64,000 nt of DNA from Brevibacterium antiquum CNRZ 918 (GCF_900169145.1 NZ_FXZD01000001.1:372001-436000), one strand, 5' to 3'. Numbered from the stretch's first letter, positions 16,035-24,400 are shown. The notes: generated by a model not told the origin, from the letters alone. Translations and numbers: made by a program.

Positions 16035-16376
16035 TCAGGCCTGTGCGGGAACCTCACCACGGCGAACAGCGAGTCGCTCATCAAGGAGAACCTGAAGTTC
16101 GTCGAAGGAGCGGCGCTCGAGCAACATGTCCCAGTGGGACCGCACGTGCTTACCCGGCTCACCATCGGGTTCGTTCACGCCGACACGGTGACCGACGCCG
16201 TGGATGCCCGAATCCCAGGTGGAGGGAACTTCGGCTTCGATCGAGAAGGGAACCTTGAACCTAGTTCCATCCTCGCATTCGAATTCGACCATCTGGCGAG
16301 GTGCCGGTTCGACGCCCTCTTCCGTTTCCAGGCTGCGTGAGCCCAACTGTGTTCCGCGGAGACTGCGTTCGCTCAT
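16035..16376 (-). CDS. rbpA: RNA polymerase-binding protein RbpA
   Basis: RbpA binds the sigma and beta subunits and stabilises the open promoter complex in actinobacteria. The 113-residue product has the N-terminal tail (LRGTQLGSRSLE), the core RbpA domain (PRQMVEFECEDGTRFKVPF), and the C-terminal sigma-interacting helix with HWDMLLERRS, all recognisable by comparison with the mycobacterial protein. The central zinc-site cysteines of some homologues are reduced to one here, as in other Micrococcales. It is a single gene bounded by a terminator at its 3' end and by the glycerophosphodiesterase gene, in the same orientation, 77 bases upstream. Confidence 0.95.
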   Translation of the reverse strand: MSERSLRGTQLGSRSLETEEGVEPAPRQMVEFECEDGTRFKVPFSIEAEVPSTWDSGIHGVGHRVGVNEPDGEPGKHVRSHWDMLLERRSFDELQVLLDERLAVRRGEVPAQA

Positions 16377-16453
16377 ATCTCATTCACCTTCCGACTCGAC
16401 TGCAGACGTCTCATACGTTGGAACAGTCTACCGTGTGCGCCTATTCCCAGCAC

Positions 16454-17197
16454 TCAGGTCCACGCCGTGAGCTCGTGCAGCCCCACTGAAACATCGTCCG
16501 TGACGATCCCATCGACGTCGAGGTCGAGGAGCATGCGCATGGAAGCGGCGTCGTTGATGGTCCACACATGCACCTGCAGACCCGAGTGGTGAGCGCGAGA
16601 CACGAAATCTTCGGTGACGACGGGTACGCCCTTGAACGACATCGGCACCTGCAGGGCATCGAGGCCGACAGGCAGGGGACAGGGTCCGGAATCCGCCACG
16701 CCGGGCAGGCCTCCCGCCGCAAACAGAGCTGACTCCAGCACCCCGGCCGATGACCGAACTCCGGGCAGAGGTTCTCGCAGTCTACGCAGGGTCGACGAGG
16801 AGAACGAGGCGAGCCGGATTCGTTCTTCAGCGCCGAGGCTGCGGATGGCGCGGATCATCGGCGCGATGCTGTGGGCGGCCTTGACATCGATGTTCCACGC
16901 CGTGTCCGGGAGTGATTCGAAGAGAGCAGTCAGTCGAGGCAGTCGTCCTCCTGCGAGGAGTTCGATGGAGTCGAGCTCCCTGGCGTTGAGATCGCGGATG
17001 CGATGTGAGCGGTCGGCGATGCGGGTGAGATCGGCATCATGAGCTGCGAACAGGACCCCGTCGGCGGACGCATGGACGTCGGTTTCCATCCAGCGCACAC
17101 CTGCCCGATGGGCGGTGGTGAAGGCTTCGAGGGTGTTCTCACTCATGCCGGGCCACTGCCCGCCTCTGTGGGCGATGATTTCTGCCTGAGAATTCAT
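16454..17197 (-). CDS. Glycerophosphodiester phosphodiesterase
   Basis: A GDPD-family TIM-barrel enzyme that hydrolyses glycerophosphodiesters to glycerol 3-phosphate and an alcohol. The 247-residue protein has no signal peptide, so it is cytoplasmic. The catalytic motif is complete: IAHRGG near residue 8, ENTLEAF, the metal acids in ETDVHASADG, and HDADLTR. The C-terminus carries VHVWTINDAASM and DGIVTDDV, the closing strands of the barrel. ATG start. Upstream, the next gene diverges with its start about 55 bases away. Confidence 0.92.
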   Translation of the reverse strand: MNSQAEIIAHRGGQWPGMSENTLEAFTTAHRAGVRWMETDVHASADGVLFAAHDADLTRIADRSHRIRDLNARELDSIELLAGGRLPRLTALFESLPDTAWNIDVKAAHSIAPMIRAIRSLGAEERIRLASFSSSTLRRLREPLPGVRSSAGVLESALFAAGGLPGVADSGPCPLPVGLDALQVPMSFKGVPVVTEDFVSRAHHSGLQVHVWTINDAASMRMLLDLDVDGIVTDDVSVGLHELTAWT

Positions 17198-17252
17198 GGT
17201 TCAATCCTATGTTGCTGTTGACCTCGCGGTCGGGGTCGACAACTATGGAGGC

Positions 17253-17576
17253 ATGAGCCGAACACAAGATCCGATCGAACCCGATTACGTCATCGATTCC
17301 ACTAAGAGGACACCGACCGAAAAGGTGCGTTCGGCAGCCACCAGGGCCTACGATGCGGCCAGCAGCAGTGTGAAGAACGCTCGCGAGGCAACATCGGGTT
17401 CCCGCCTCATTGAGACGACTGAGGCCAACGTGAAGAAGGCTCTGGGCAACGTCTCCCACGCGATCGACGATGCCGTACGCAGCGGCAAGGTCGAACGTGC
17501 TTTCGACAAGGCCCAAGAATCGGTGACGACCGGCGCAGACGGCGTGCGCCGACTGGTGACGCGCAAGTCGAAGTGA
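17253..17576 (+). CDS. Small helical protein of unknown function
   Basis: A 107-residue hydrophilic protein with no recognised family. The middle is almost all predicted helix, with alternating Ala, Lys, Ser and Thr (AATRAYDAASSSVKNAREAT, then VKKALGNVSHAIDDAVRSG), giving 11-residue periodicity like that of apolipophorin- or LEA-type stress proteins. There is no signal peptide or membrane segment. ATG 17253 follows GGAGG very closely (one base), so initiation may be unusual. The gene diverges from the GDPD gene and is closed by a good hairpin terminator. Confidence 0.65.
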   Translation: MSRTQDPIEPDYVIDSTKRTPTEKVRSAATRAYDAASSSVKNAREATSGSRLIETTEANVKKALGNVSHAIDDAVRSGKVERAFDKAQESVTTGADGVRRLVTRKSK

Positions 17577-17589
17577 CCCGACACTCACC

Positions 17590-17620
17590 AATGCGGCACG
17601 TTCATCGAGCGTGCCGCATT
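17590..17620 (+). terminator. Intrinsic terminator after the small helical protein
   Basis: An 11-bp perfect stem (AATGCGGCACG with CGTGCCGCATT), a 9-base loop and then GCTTTTG: one of the few hairpins here followed by a T-run. Confidence 0.85.
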
Positions 17621-17656
17621 GCTTTTGTAACAGTTCCTTAATTAGACTGCCCTCAG

Positions 17657-17672
17657 GTAACGATCCGATAAC
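17657..17672 (+). promoter_or_regulatory. GTAAC-type direct repeat upstream of the RlpA-like gene
   Basis: GTAAC, six bases, ATAAC: two half-sites 11 bp apart, about 85 bases before the start codon. This spacing and half-site fit the binding pattern described for the response regulator MtrA in actinobacteria. A weaker GTAAC lies 30 bases upstream at 17627. A near-identical repeat precedes rpf at 23839. Confidence 0.5.
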
Positions 17673-17753
17673 TTGGAGTCGGTGTTGAGGTGCGCTCGAT
17701 CATTGAGACTCCTGGTTGCCGAGAACACCAGCCAATGATTACGAGGACTGACT

Positions 17754-18569
17754 GTGGGAAAACATTCTTCACCCCGTTCGGCAACGACGGGCTCGCTCTT
17801 CTCTGCGCTCAAAGCGCCGAAAAAGAAGTCCGCACGGCATTCGCCGCAACGAGACCAGAGCGTGACGAACACTGCAGGGGGAGTGCTGGCCTCGGCGCGC
17901 TCACGCCCGGTGCTTTCCGCATTCATCGTACCCACGGTAGCGACCGCCGCTGTCGTCGCCTCCAGCTTGGCGATGGTCCCCGACAGCACAAGTGGCGACC
18001 AACAGGTCGTTGCTGAGACACCTGTCGTTGCCGCAGCCGAAGTGACGCAGTCCCCGGACGAGTTCCTGGCCAAAGCGAAGAAGCAGGCCAAAGAGAAGCC
18101 GGACAAGATCTCCCTGGAGTCCAAGACCGAAACACCGAGCCCAACGCCGTCCGAGTCCAAGGACTCAACGAACAAGGACGTAACGAGCAAGGATTCAACC
18201 ACGGGCGGCTCAGGCTCAAAGAAGCCGACGCCCGATGACAGCGACGGCCCGTCGAAGTCCGGAAACTCCGCAGGTCAGTCCGGTTCCTGCCCGATGTCCT
18301 ACTACGGTGGAGGAGACGGGTTCGATGGCCAGCAGACTGCCAATGGAGAGATCTTCGACACCAACAAGCTGACCGCGGCGCATAAGACCCTGCCGTTCGG
18401 TTCGAAGGTCAAGATCACCAACACAGCCAACGGAAAGTCTGTGACGGTGCGCATCAATGACCGTGGCCCGTACCACGGAAGCCGCTGCATCGACCTGTCC
18501 AAGGCGGCCATGGAAGCGGTCGGCGGAGTCGGCGCCGGGCAGATCACCGGCAAGTACGAGGTTCAGTGA
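17754..18569 (+). CDS. RlpA-like double-psi beta-barrel secreted or membrane-anchored protein
   Basis: A 271-residue protein with an unusually long N-terminal region (basic residues, then a hydrophobic segment [20 protein letters not shown] at about 53-72 that acts as signal or anchor), a Ser/Thr/Pro/Lys/Asp-rich spacer (about 95-180), and a C-terminal double-psi beta-barrel: ASYYG-like [19 protein letters not shown], then [24 protein letters not shown]. RlpA proteins bind or cleave peptidoglycan strands; the catalytic Asp of the VRINDRGP motif is present. It starts at a GTG after CGAGGA. The promoter-region repeat shared with rpf suggests common control of cell-wall genes. Confidence 0.85.
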   Translation: MGKHSSPRSATTGSLFSALKAPKKKSARHSPQRDQSVTNTAGGVLASARSRPVLSAFIVPTVATAAVVASSLAMVPDSTSGDQQVVAETPVVAAAEVTQSPDEFLAKAKKQAKEKPDKISLESKTETPSPTPSESKDSTNKDVTSKDSTTGGSGSKKPTPDDSDGPSKSGNSAGQSGSCPMSYYGGGDGFDGQQTANGEIFDTNKLTAAHKTLPFGSKVKITNTANGKSVTVRINDRGPYHGSRCIDLSKAAMEAVGGVGAGQITGKYEVQ

Positions 18570-18585
18570 GCGACACGCTCGGACG

Positions 18586-19524
18586 TCAGAGGCCGTTGCA
18601 CACTGCTGCCTGACGCGCTCGTTCGTGCAGTGCCACACGAATTTCGCGTGGTGATATCACCTCGACTCCCGGTACCGTGATCAACTGAGACACAGCGACT
18701 GCCGGTGGCTCCATCGGAAGGTCGATCACGTATCTTCCCTCCACCTTGGCGCCGGACTCGATCGCCTCGTCTGTGACTCGACCGGGAATCGCACGTCGCA
18801 GATCACCGAGGCTGTCGCTGGGAATCCGCAGCTTCACCGTCGCAGATCGGATCGATCGGTCGAATTCGGTCTGAGATCTCGTCCAATAGTCGCCGAGGTG
18901 GAAGCCCTCCGGCCGTGAGATCGAGACGTAGCGCAGTCTGATCTCAGCGATGCGCGAGACCCGGTAGGTCCGTGGCCTGCCACCAGGGGGCTGCGCTGCC
19001 AAATACCATCGCCCTGCCTTGACGACGAGCCCCAACGGTATGACGGTGCGAACCAACGACCCGGCGCCGCTTGCGTAGTCGAATCGCAGTCCACGGTGCG
19101 AACGCAGAGCAGCTACGATGACCGAAAGCTCCTCCGGGCGCTCGTATTTCATAAACCAATCCGGCCCGTCGACGAGCACATCCGATGAGAAGACGGAATC
19201 CGTCTCGGACAGGATCTTCTCCCGTGCCGTCGCCAGCTCCGCGGAGAACCCGAGGTCAGCTGCCGCGAGACCTCCGATGAGTACGGAATCAAGCTCATCA
19301 CGAGTCATCCCCGACAGGGGAGTGGTCCAGGAGCCGAGCAAACTGATGCCGCCACCCGGGCCGGACTCCGTCACCACGGGGACACCCATACGAGACAGAT
19401 CACCAAGGTCGCGATAGACAGTGCGCTGAGTGACCTCGAGACGGTTAGCCAGACTCTCAGCAGTGATCGGCACACTCCGCGCACCGAGGATGACGATCTC
19501 TGACACCAGCCGTGCTGCCTTCAT
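18586..19524 (-). CDS. WYL-domain HTH regulator
   Basis: A transcription factor of the DeoR/YafY-like WYL group, 312 residues from ATG 19524 (GGTGGG upstream; TTG 19533 is an alternative). The N-terminal winged helix-turn-helix has ITAESLANRLEVTQRTVYRD as recognition helix and RMGVPVVTESGPGGGISL as wing. The WYL domain reads AGRWYLAAQPPGG, then RTYRVSRIAEIR, and a WCX tail closes the protein. Such proteins sense small ligands or single-stranded DNA. It is divergent from an SDR gene, and the 64 bases between them hold a perfect 9-bp inverted repeat, its probable operator. Confidence 0.88.
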   Translation of the reverse strand: MKAARLVSEIVILGARSVPITAESLANRLEVTQRTVYRDLGDLSRMGVPVVTESGPGGGISLLGSWTTPLSGMTRDELDSVLIGGLAAADLGFSAELATAREKILSETDSVFSSDVLVDGPDWFMKYERPEELSVIVAALRSHRGLRFDYASGAGSLVRTVIPLGLVVKAGRWYLAAQPPGGRPRTYRVSRIAEIRLRYVSISRPEGFHLGDYWTRSQTEFDRSIRSATVKLRIPSDSLGDLRRAIPGRVTDEAIESGAKVEGRYVIDLPMEPPAVAVSQLITVPGVEVISPREIRVALHERARQAAVCNGL

Positions 19525-19545
19525 GCCCACCAAGAATAGTTGCGG

Positions 19546-19568
19546 TCACTGACATAACGTGTCAGTGA
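19546..19568. promoter_or_regulatory. Perfect inverted-repeat operator between WYL regulator and SDR
   Basis: Arms TCACTGACA (19546-19554) and TGTCAGTGA (19560-19568) with a TAACG spacer. It occupies the centre of the divergent intergenic space, 21 bases from each chosen start codon. The half-site TGTCAGTG resembles the -35-like box reported for the WYL activator PafBC, which fits a WYL protein as ligand. Confidence 0.75.
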
Positions 19569-19588
19569 TTGCACGAGAAGGTATCACC

Positions 19589-20560
19589 ATGACTTCTCAC
19601 AACGGGTCGACGGCACCCGAGTTCGCTCCTTTCGTCCACCGTTCACTCGACGGCAGGGTCGCGCTTGTCGCCGGTGCGACGCGCGGTGCCGGACGCGCCA
19701 TTGCCCGGGATCTGGCCAGGGCGGGCGCCTTCGTGTATTGCACAGGACGATCCACCTCGGCGCGGCCCTCCGACTACGGTCGGGACGAGACCATCGTGGG
19801 CACTGCGAAAAGCATTCGGGAAGAGGGCGGCCACGCTGAGGCGCTCGTCTGCGATCACCTGCACCCGGCGATGATCGGCGAGGTGGTCCGGAGAATCGAT
19901 GAGCAGCACGGGCGACTCGATATTTTGGTCAACGACATCGGGGGAGAGGCCTATGTCTCCTGGGGCGAGAAGTTCTGGGACACGGATTTCGAGTCGGGAA
20001 TGAGGCTGGTGAACGCAGGACTGCTCACGCATCTGAACACGGCGCACGCCGGCCTGCCCCTGTTGACTCGCAGATCAGGCGGCCTGCACATCGAGATCAC
20101 CGACGGAACACCCGAGTTCAATGACGCCCGCTATCGGGACAGCATCTATCTCGACCTGACGAAGACCGCTGTGAGCAGACTGGCATTCGGTCTTGGCCAC
20201 GAACTGGCCGACTCGGCCTGCACTGCGGTGGCGATCACTCCCGGCTGGCTGCGATCCGAGATGATGCTCGACCTCTTCGACACGAGTGAGCAGACCTGGA
20301 TGAGGGATTCGCTGGATGTGGCTCGTGAGCTGCCGCCTGCAGATTTCGCGATCTCGGAATCTCCGCACTTTCTGGGCCGGACGGTCGTAGCACTGGCATC
20401 AGACCCTGAACACCACCGGTTCAACACAACAGCACTGAGTACCTGCGAACTGGGCAATATTTATGACATTGACGATATCGATGGTTCCCGACCCGATTCC
20501 TGGGCGTTCGTGGCAGCCAAAGAGGCCGACTCGGGCGTGAACGCACGTGACTACCGATGA
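19589..20560 (+). CDS. SDR family oxidoreductase
   Basis: A short-chain dehydrogenase/reductase of 323 residues. ATG 19589 follows GAGAAGG with a 7-base gap; the longer frame from 19559 would begin inside the operator. The cofactor-binding motif is GATRGAGRAIARDL, followed by YCTGRST, which suggests NADP(H). The segment around the catalytic site reads ITDGTPEFNDARYRDSIYLDLTKTAV when taken in two parts (IEITDGTPEF and YRDSIYLDLTK): the usual YxxxK spacing is off by one, because Leu occupies the Tyr position and Tyr sits one residue earlier. Substrate is unknown. It is likely controlled by the adjacent WYL protein. Confidence 0.85.
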   Translation: MTSHNGSTAPEFAPFVHRSLDGRVALVAGATRGAGRAIARDLARAGAFVYCTGRSTSARPSDYGRDETIVGTAKSIREEGGHAEALVCDHLHPAMIGEVVRRIDEQHGRLDILVNDIGGEAYVSWGEKFWDTDFESGMRLVNAGLLTHLNTAHAGLPLLTRRSGGLHIEITDGTPEFNDARYRDSIYLDLTKTAVSRLAFGLGHELADSACTAVAITPGWLRSEMMLDLFDTSEQTWMRDSLDVARELPPADFAISESPHFLGRTVVALASDPEHHRFNTTALSTCELGNIYDIDDIDGSRPDSWAFVAAKEADSGVNARDYR

Positions 20561-20662
20561 AACCGATTTCGCACCGCCGCAGACAATCCCGACCGCGCCT
20601 TGGCAGACCGATGTTGCCTGGATACTGTGAGCACAACAGCGGAACTTTCAAAGGAGTGCAGA

Positions 20663-22015
20663 ATGTCGGATCCACAATGCGATGTGGTCATCGTCGGAGC
20701 CGGACCGACGGGCCTGAGCGCGGCCCGGACGCTGCAGGCAGCAGGCAAAGACGTTGTCGTCCTCGAAGCCAGGGACCGGGTCGGTGGTCGGACATGGACC
20801 GACCATATCGACGGCCAGATGTACGAAATCGGTGGCCAGTGGATCTCACCGGACCAAACGGCACTCCTGCAACTCGTCGCTGAGCTGGGTAAAGAAACCT
20901 ACCAGCGCTACCGGGAGGGCGACAGCGTCTATATCGCATCCGACGGCACACGCACCGTCTACAGCGGCGATATGTTCCCGGTGGGGGAGTCCACACAAGC
21001 AGAGATGGAACGCCTGATCGCCCAGCTGGACGAGCTCGCCGCCCGCATCGGACCCACCGCTCCATGGGACGCCGAAGACGCCGCCGAACTCGATTCGGTG
21101 TCCTTCCACCATTGGCTCCGCAGCCAATCGGATGATGAGATTGCATGCGCGAACATCGGCATGTTCATTGCCGGGGGAATGCTGACGAAGCCCGCCACCA
21201 CCTTCTCCGCACTGCAGGCGATCCTCATGGCCGCCTCGGCGGGATCATTCACTCATCTCGTGGATGACCATTTCATTCTCGACCGTCGCGTCGTGGGAGG
21301 AATGCAGTCGGTCTCCGAGCAGATGGCAGCCGAACTCGGCGAGGACGTCGTTCACCTGAACAGCCCCGTTCGCACTATCGAGTGGACTGAGGATTCCGTA
21401 ACCGTGGGCACCGATGCGATGAACGTGTCAGCGAATCGTGTCATTGTGGCCGTCCCACCGAACCTGTACTCACGCATCAGCTACACCCCGCACCTGCCGC
21501 GCCTGCAGCAGGTCTTCCATCAGCATCAGTCGATGGGTCTCGTGATCAAGGTCCACGCCACGTACCCGACACCGTTCTGGCGCGAAGACGGCCTGTGCGG
21601 AACCGGATTCGGTGCTGGGCAGATCGTGCAAGAGGTCTACGACAACACGAACCACGGTGAGGACCAGGGGACCCTCGTGGGGTTCATCTCCGACGTCAAC
21701 GCCGATGCCATGTTCGCCCTCGACGAGGACACTCGCAAACAGCGCATTCTCGAATCACTCGCAGATTTCCTGGGCCCACGGGCTTTGGAGCCCGAGGTGT
21801 TTTACCTTTCTGACTTCGGAGCCGAGGAATGGACTCGGGGCGCCTATGCGACAAGCTACGACCTTGGGGGACTGCACCGGTGGGGGCGGTTCCAAAACGA
21901 TCCTGTCGGTCCCATTCGTTTCGCGAGTTCGGACATCGCAGCACAGGGGTACCAGCACGTCGACGGTGCGATCAGGATCGGGCAGGACACCGCAGCAAAG
22001 ATCCTGAGCACCTGA
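20663..22015 (+). CDS. puo: Putrescine oxidase (flavin amine oxidase)
   Basis: An FAD-dependent oxidase converting putrescine to 4-aminobutanal with release of ammonia and hydrogen peroxide. The 450-residue protein starts at ATG 20663 behind AAAGGAG. The dinucleotide motif is VVIVGAGPTGL (8-18), followed by EARDRVGGRTW. Long stretches recall the Rhodococcus putrescine oxidase as I remember it: EIGGQWISPDQTALL, IAGGMLTKPATTFSALQA, QEVYDNTNHGEDQGTLV, EEWTRGAYATSYDLGGLHR. The Glu in VQEVYDN is the likely amine-binding acid by comparison. The APC permease follows 23 bases later, giving an uptake-and-oxidation pair. Confidence 0.88.
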   Translation: MSDPQCDVVIVGAGPTGLSAARTLQAAGKDVVVLEARDRVGGRTWTDHIDGQMYEIGGQWISPDQTALLQLVAELGKETYQRYREGDSVYIASDGTRTVYSGDMFPVGESTQAEMERLIAQLDELAARIGPTAPWDAEDAAELDSVSFHHWLRSQSDDEIACANIGMFIAGGMLTKPATTFSALQAILMAASAGSFTHLVDDHFILDRRVVGGMQSVSEQMAAELGEDVVHLNSPVRTIEWTEDSVTVGTDAMNVSANRVIVAVPPNLYSRISYTPHLPRLQQVFHQHQSMGLVIKVHATYPTPFWREDGLCGTGFGAGQIVQEVYDNTNHGEDQGTLVGFISDVNADAMFALDEDTRKQRILESLADFLGPRALEPEVFYLSDFGAEEWTRGAYATSYDLGGLHRWGRFQNDPVGPIRFASSDIAAQGYQHVDGAIRIGQDTAAKILST

Positions 22016-22038
22016 AATGCACCTGAAAGGTTGAGCTG

Positions 22039-23583
22039 ATGACCTCGGCAACTTCACCTCCCGGCTCGGAAGGAAGTCCGTCTGCTGGCTCCGGCTCGGG
22101 CCTGAGCTCCAAGGGGCTGTCCGCGGGCAAGATCGGCGCCATAGGCGGTGCCATCATCGGCATCTCATGTATCGCTCCTGCCTACACGCTGACCTCGGGT
22201 CTGGGGCCAACGATCTCGCAGGTCGGAGTCCACACCCCGGCGATTCTGCTCATCGGCTTCGTTCCGATGCTGCTCGTTGTCTTCGGCTACCGCGAACTCA
22301 ACACTGCCATGCCCGATTCCGGCACCACCTTCACCTGGGCGACCCGTGCCTTCGGACCCTGGCTCGGGTGGATGGGAGGTTGGGGGCTGATCTCAGCTAC
22401 AGTCCTGGTGTTGTCGAACCTGGCCGCCGTGGCCGTGGATTTTCTGTTTCTGCTGCTGGCTCAGATCTTCGGCGACCCCGGGATCGCCGACCTGACGCGA
22501 GTGCTGTGGATCAACATTCCCGTCACCATCATTCTGACTGCGGCCGCCGCGTGGATCTCCTACCGCGGAGTCGAAGCCACCCAGAAGATCCAGGTCTGGC
22601 TTGTCGCGTTCCAGGTCCTTGCCCTCGGCTGGTTCGTCATTGCGGCATTCGTCCACGTGTCCAACGGCACCGCCTTCGATCCGACACCGGTCGAACTCGG
22701 CTGGTTCAACCCCGCCGCCGCCGGTGATTTCTCCACGGTCGCAGCGGCAGTGTCCCTGTCGATCTTCCTCTTCTGGGGTTGGGACACCGTCATCACCATG
22801 AACGAAGAGGCGAAGGACCCGGAGAAGACTCCCGGCCGGGCCGCGATGCTCACGATCGTCGCCATCGTCATCATCTACCTCGCCTGCACCGTCGCCGTCA
22901 TCTCCTTCGCCGGAGTCGGCACAGGCGGATTGGGCGCAGGGAACCCGGAGAACCAGGAATCCATCTTCGCAGCCCTCGCGGGACCTGTGATGGGACCCTT
23001 CGCCGTGCTCGTCTCGATCGCCGTCCTCTCGAGCTCAGTGGCGTCGCTGCAGTCGACGATGGTCTCACCCTCTCGCACGATCCTGGCCATGGGCCACTAC
23101 GGTGCACTGCCGAAGAAGTACGGCAACATCTCACCCCGGTACAAGTCGCCATCGGTGGCCACAGTCACCTCGGCGGGGGCTGCGATCATCTTCTACGTCG
23201 TCATGCGGCTGCTGTCGGAGAACGCACTGTGGGACACGATCACCGCACTGGGTCTCATGGTCTGCTTCTACTACGGTATAACCGGCCTGGCCTGCATCTG
23301 GTATTTCCGCCGGTCACTGTTCACGGGGGTGAAGAGCTTCTTCTTCAGGTTCCTGTTCCCGCTGGTCGGGGGAGTGACCCTGCTGGTGATCTTCGTGACC
23401 ACCGCGATCGACTCCCTTGATCCCGACTACGGTTCAGGATCCTCGGTCTTCGGCATCGGACTGGTCTTTGTGTTGGGCATCGGAGTCCTGCTCCTGGGCG
23501 TAATCATCATGATCATCCAATCCCGCAGGAGTCCCGGGTACTTCCGTGGGGAGACCCTGACCCAGGGAGTCCACGAAGGGTGA
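22039..23583 (+). CDS. APC-family amino acid/amine permease
   Basis: A 514-residue permease with about 12 membrane helices after a Gly/Ser/Pro-rich cytoplasmic N-terminus. The first helix holds GGAIIGISCIAPAYTL, where the broken helix of APC transporters binds the substrate amine; the sequence then continues with SGTTFTWATRAFGPWLGW and FLFWGWDTVITMNEEAKDP. Typical length for the group is 450-520. Because it sits directly after putrescine oxidase on the same strand, putrescine or a related polyamine is the likely substrate; this is inference. Its stop overlaps the start of a truncated AraC-like frame (GTGA junction). Confidence 0.88.
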   Translation: MTSATSPPGSEGSPSAGSGSGLSSKGLSAGKIGAIGGAIIGISCIAPAYTLTSGLGPTISQVGVHTPAILLIGFVPMLLVVFGYRELNTAMPDSGTTFTWATRAFGPWLGWMGGWGLISATVLVLSNLAAVAVDFLFLLLAQIFGDPGIADLTRVLWINIPVTIILTAAAAWISYRGVEATQKIQVWLVAFQVLALGWFVIAAFVHVSNGTAFDPTPVELGWFNPAAAGDFSTVAAAVSLSIFLFWGWDTVITMNEEAKDPEKTPGRAAMLTIVAIVIIYLACTVAVISFAGVGTGGLGAGNPENQESIFAALAGPVMGPFAVLVSIAVLSSSVASLQSTMVSPSRTILAMGHYGALPKKYGNISPRYKSPSVATVTSAGAAIIFYVVMRLLSENALWDTITALGLMVCFYYGITGLACIWYFRRSLFTGVKSFFFRFLFPLVGGVTLLVIFVTTAIDSLDPDYGSGSSVFGIGLVFVLGIGVLLLGVIIMIIQSRRSPGYFRGETLTQGVHEG

Positions 23584-23765
23584 ACGCGTCCAGGAACGAC
23601 CAGGTGCCTGTCCAGCAGCTGGTCCTCCTGCGACGCGTGCGCGACCGGATCGACAGAGAGTTCGACCATCGGTTCAAGAGGTCCATGGCCCAGATCCGTC
23701 GGCGGAGGAGTCGAACGCAGTCAGGGAGCCGAACTCCACAGCCGGGTGTTCAGTTCGCGTTGTGA
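23580..23765 (+). pseudogene. N-terminal remnant of an AraC-family regulator
   Basis: A 61-codon frame beginning at a GTG that overlaps the permease stop. Residues 7-32 (DQVPVQQLVLLRRVRDRIDR, then EFDH) look like the opening helix of actinobacterial AraC regulators of the type LxLLRRxRDxIDREY, but the helix-turn-helix that should follow is absent: the frame runs on as Arg/Ser-rich sequence and stops. I read it as a decayed regulator, perhaps the former activator of the oxidase and permease. Confidence 0.55.
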
Positions 23766-23838
23766 CTTCTGGGGGTTGATTCTGAGCGCTGAGGAATGGA
23801 ATCCGGTTCACTCGAGATGGTCAGATCCACTACGGTAT

Positions 23839-23865
23839 ATAACGACTCGGTAACGACCGGGTTGC
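23839..23865 (+). promoter_or_regulatory. GTAAC-type direct repeats upstream of rpf
   Basis: ATAAC, six bases, GTAAC, six bases, GTTGC: three half-sites 11 bp apart, 37 bases before the rpf start. The first two are 12/15 identical to the repeat before the RlpA-like gene. A TATATA at 23836 overlaps the first box. MtrA control is the natural hypothesis. Confidence 0.5.
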
Positions 23866-23901
23866 AGAACCGAAATGCAGTCGTATTACGGAGATGACAC
23901 A

Positions 23902-24348
23902 GTGAACCTCTACAGCACAAGCCTCCGCAAGGTCGCACTCGTCGCAGGAGCCGGCGCGGTCGCCGCCGCCGGACTGACGGGAGTAAGCGGCCCGGCCCAG
24001 GCCTCCACAGGGACTCAGTCCTCGGATGGCGTCTGGGACAAGGTCGCCGAGTGCGAGTCCGGCGGTGACTGGCACATCAACACCGGCAATGGCTACTACG
24101 GTGGTCTGCAGTTCTCAAAACAGACTTGGAAGGCGTTCGGCGGTGAGGGCATGCCTCACAAGGCCAGCAAGGCTGAGCAGATCGACGTCGCACAGAAGAC
24201 TCTCAAGGAGCAGGGGCCGGGCGCATGGCCGGTCTGCGGAGAAGAAGCTGGACTGACGAAGGCCAATGGTGCCGCAGACGACGGCGACGGGTCCAAGGAT
24301 GACGGCGGCTCCAAGGATGACGGCAAGGTCGGACTCGGCGGCAGCTGA
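23902..24348 (+). CDS. rpf: Resuscitation-promoting factor-like transglycosylase
   Basis: A secreted muralytic enzyme of 148 residues from GTG 23902, after CGGAG; an in-frame ATG at 23875 would add nine residues. The signal peptide is [20 protein letters not shown] with cleavage near AQA-ST. The Rpf domain follows: [20 protein letters not shown], with the catalytic Glu in [19 protein letters not shown], and ending GPGAWPVC. The second Cys of the disulfide is present. The tail is short and repeats SKDDGG-like units; there is no LysM or G5 domain, so this is a minimal Rpf. Confidence 0.92.
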   Translation: MNLYSTSLRKVALVAGAGAVAAAGLTGVSGPAQASTGTQSSDGVWDKVAECESGGDWHINTGNGYYGGLQFSKQTWKAFGGEGMPHKASKAEQIDVAQKTLKEQGPGAWPVCGEEAGLTKANGAADDGDGSKDDGGSKDDGKVGLGGS

Positions 24349-24400
24349 CACAGACGCAGTTCGCTGACACTCGTTCAGCACTGACAAGTTGCGCACATTC

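Noticed and set aside
17621..17753. c-di-AMP (ydaO) riboswitch before the RlpA-like gene, and another before rpf
   Set aside because: Such switches occur before rpf in some actinobacteria, but I could not find the conserved ydaO core sequences or pairing; the direct repeats explain the similarity better.
19560..19588. PafBC-type (RecA-NDp) promoter in front of the SDR
   Set aside because: The TGTCAGTG box is present, but there is no TAnnnT at the required spacing; the perfect inverted repeat argues for an operator of the local WYL protein.
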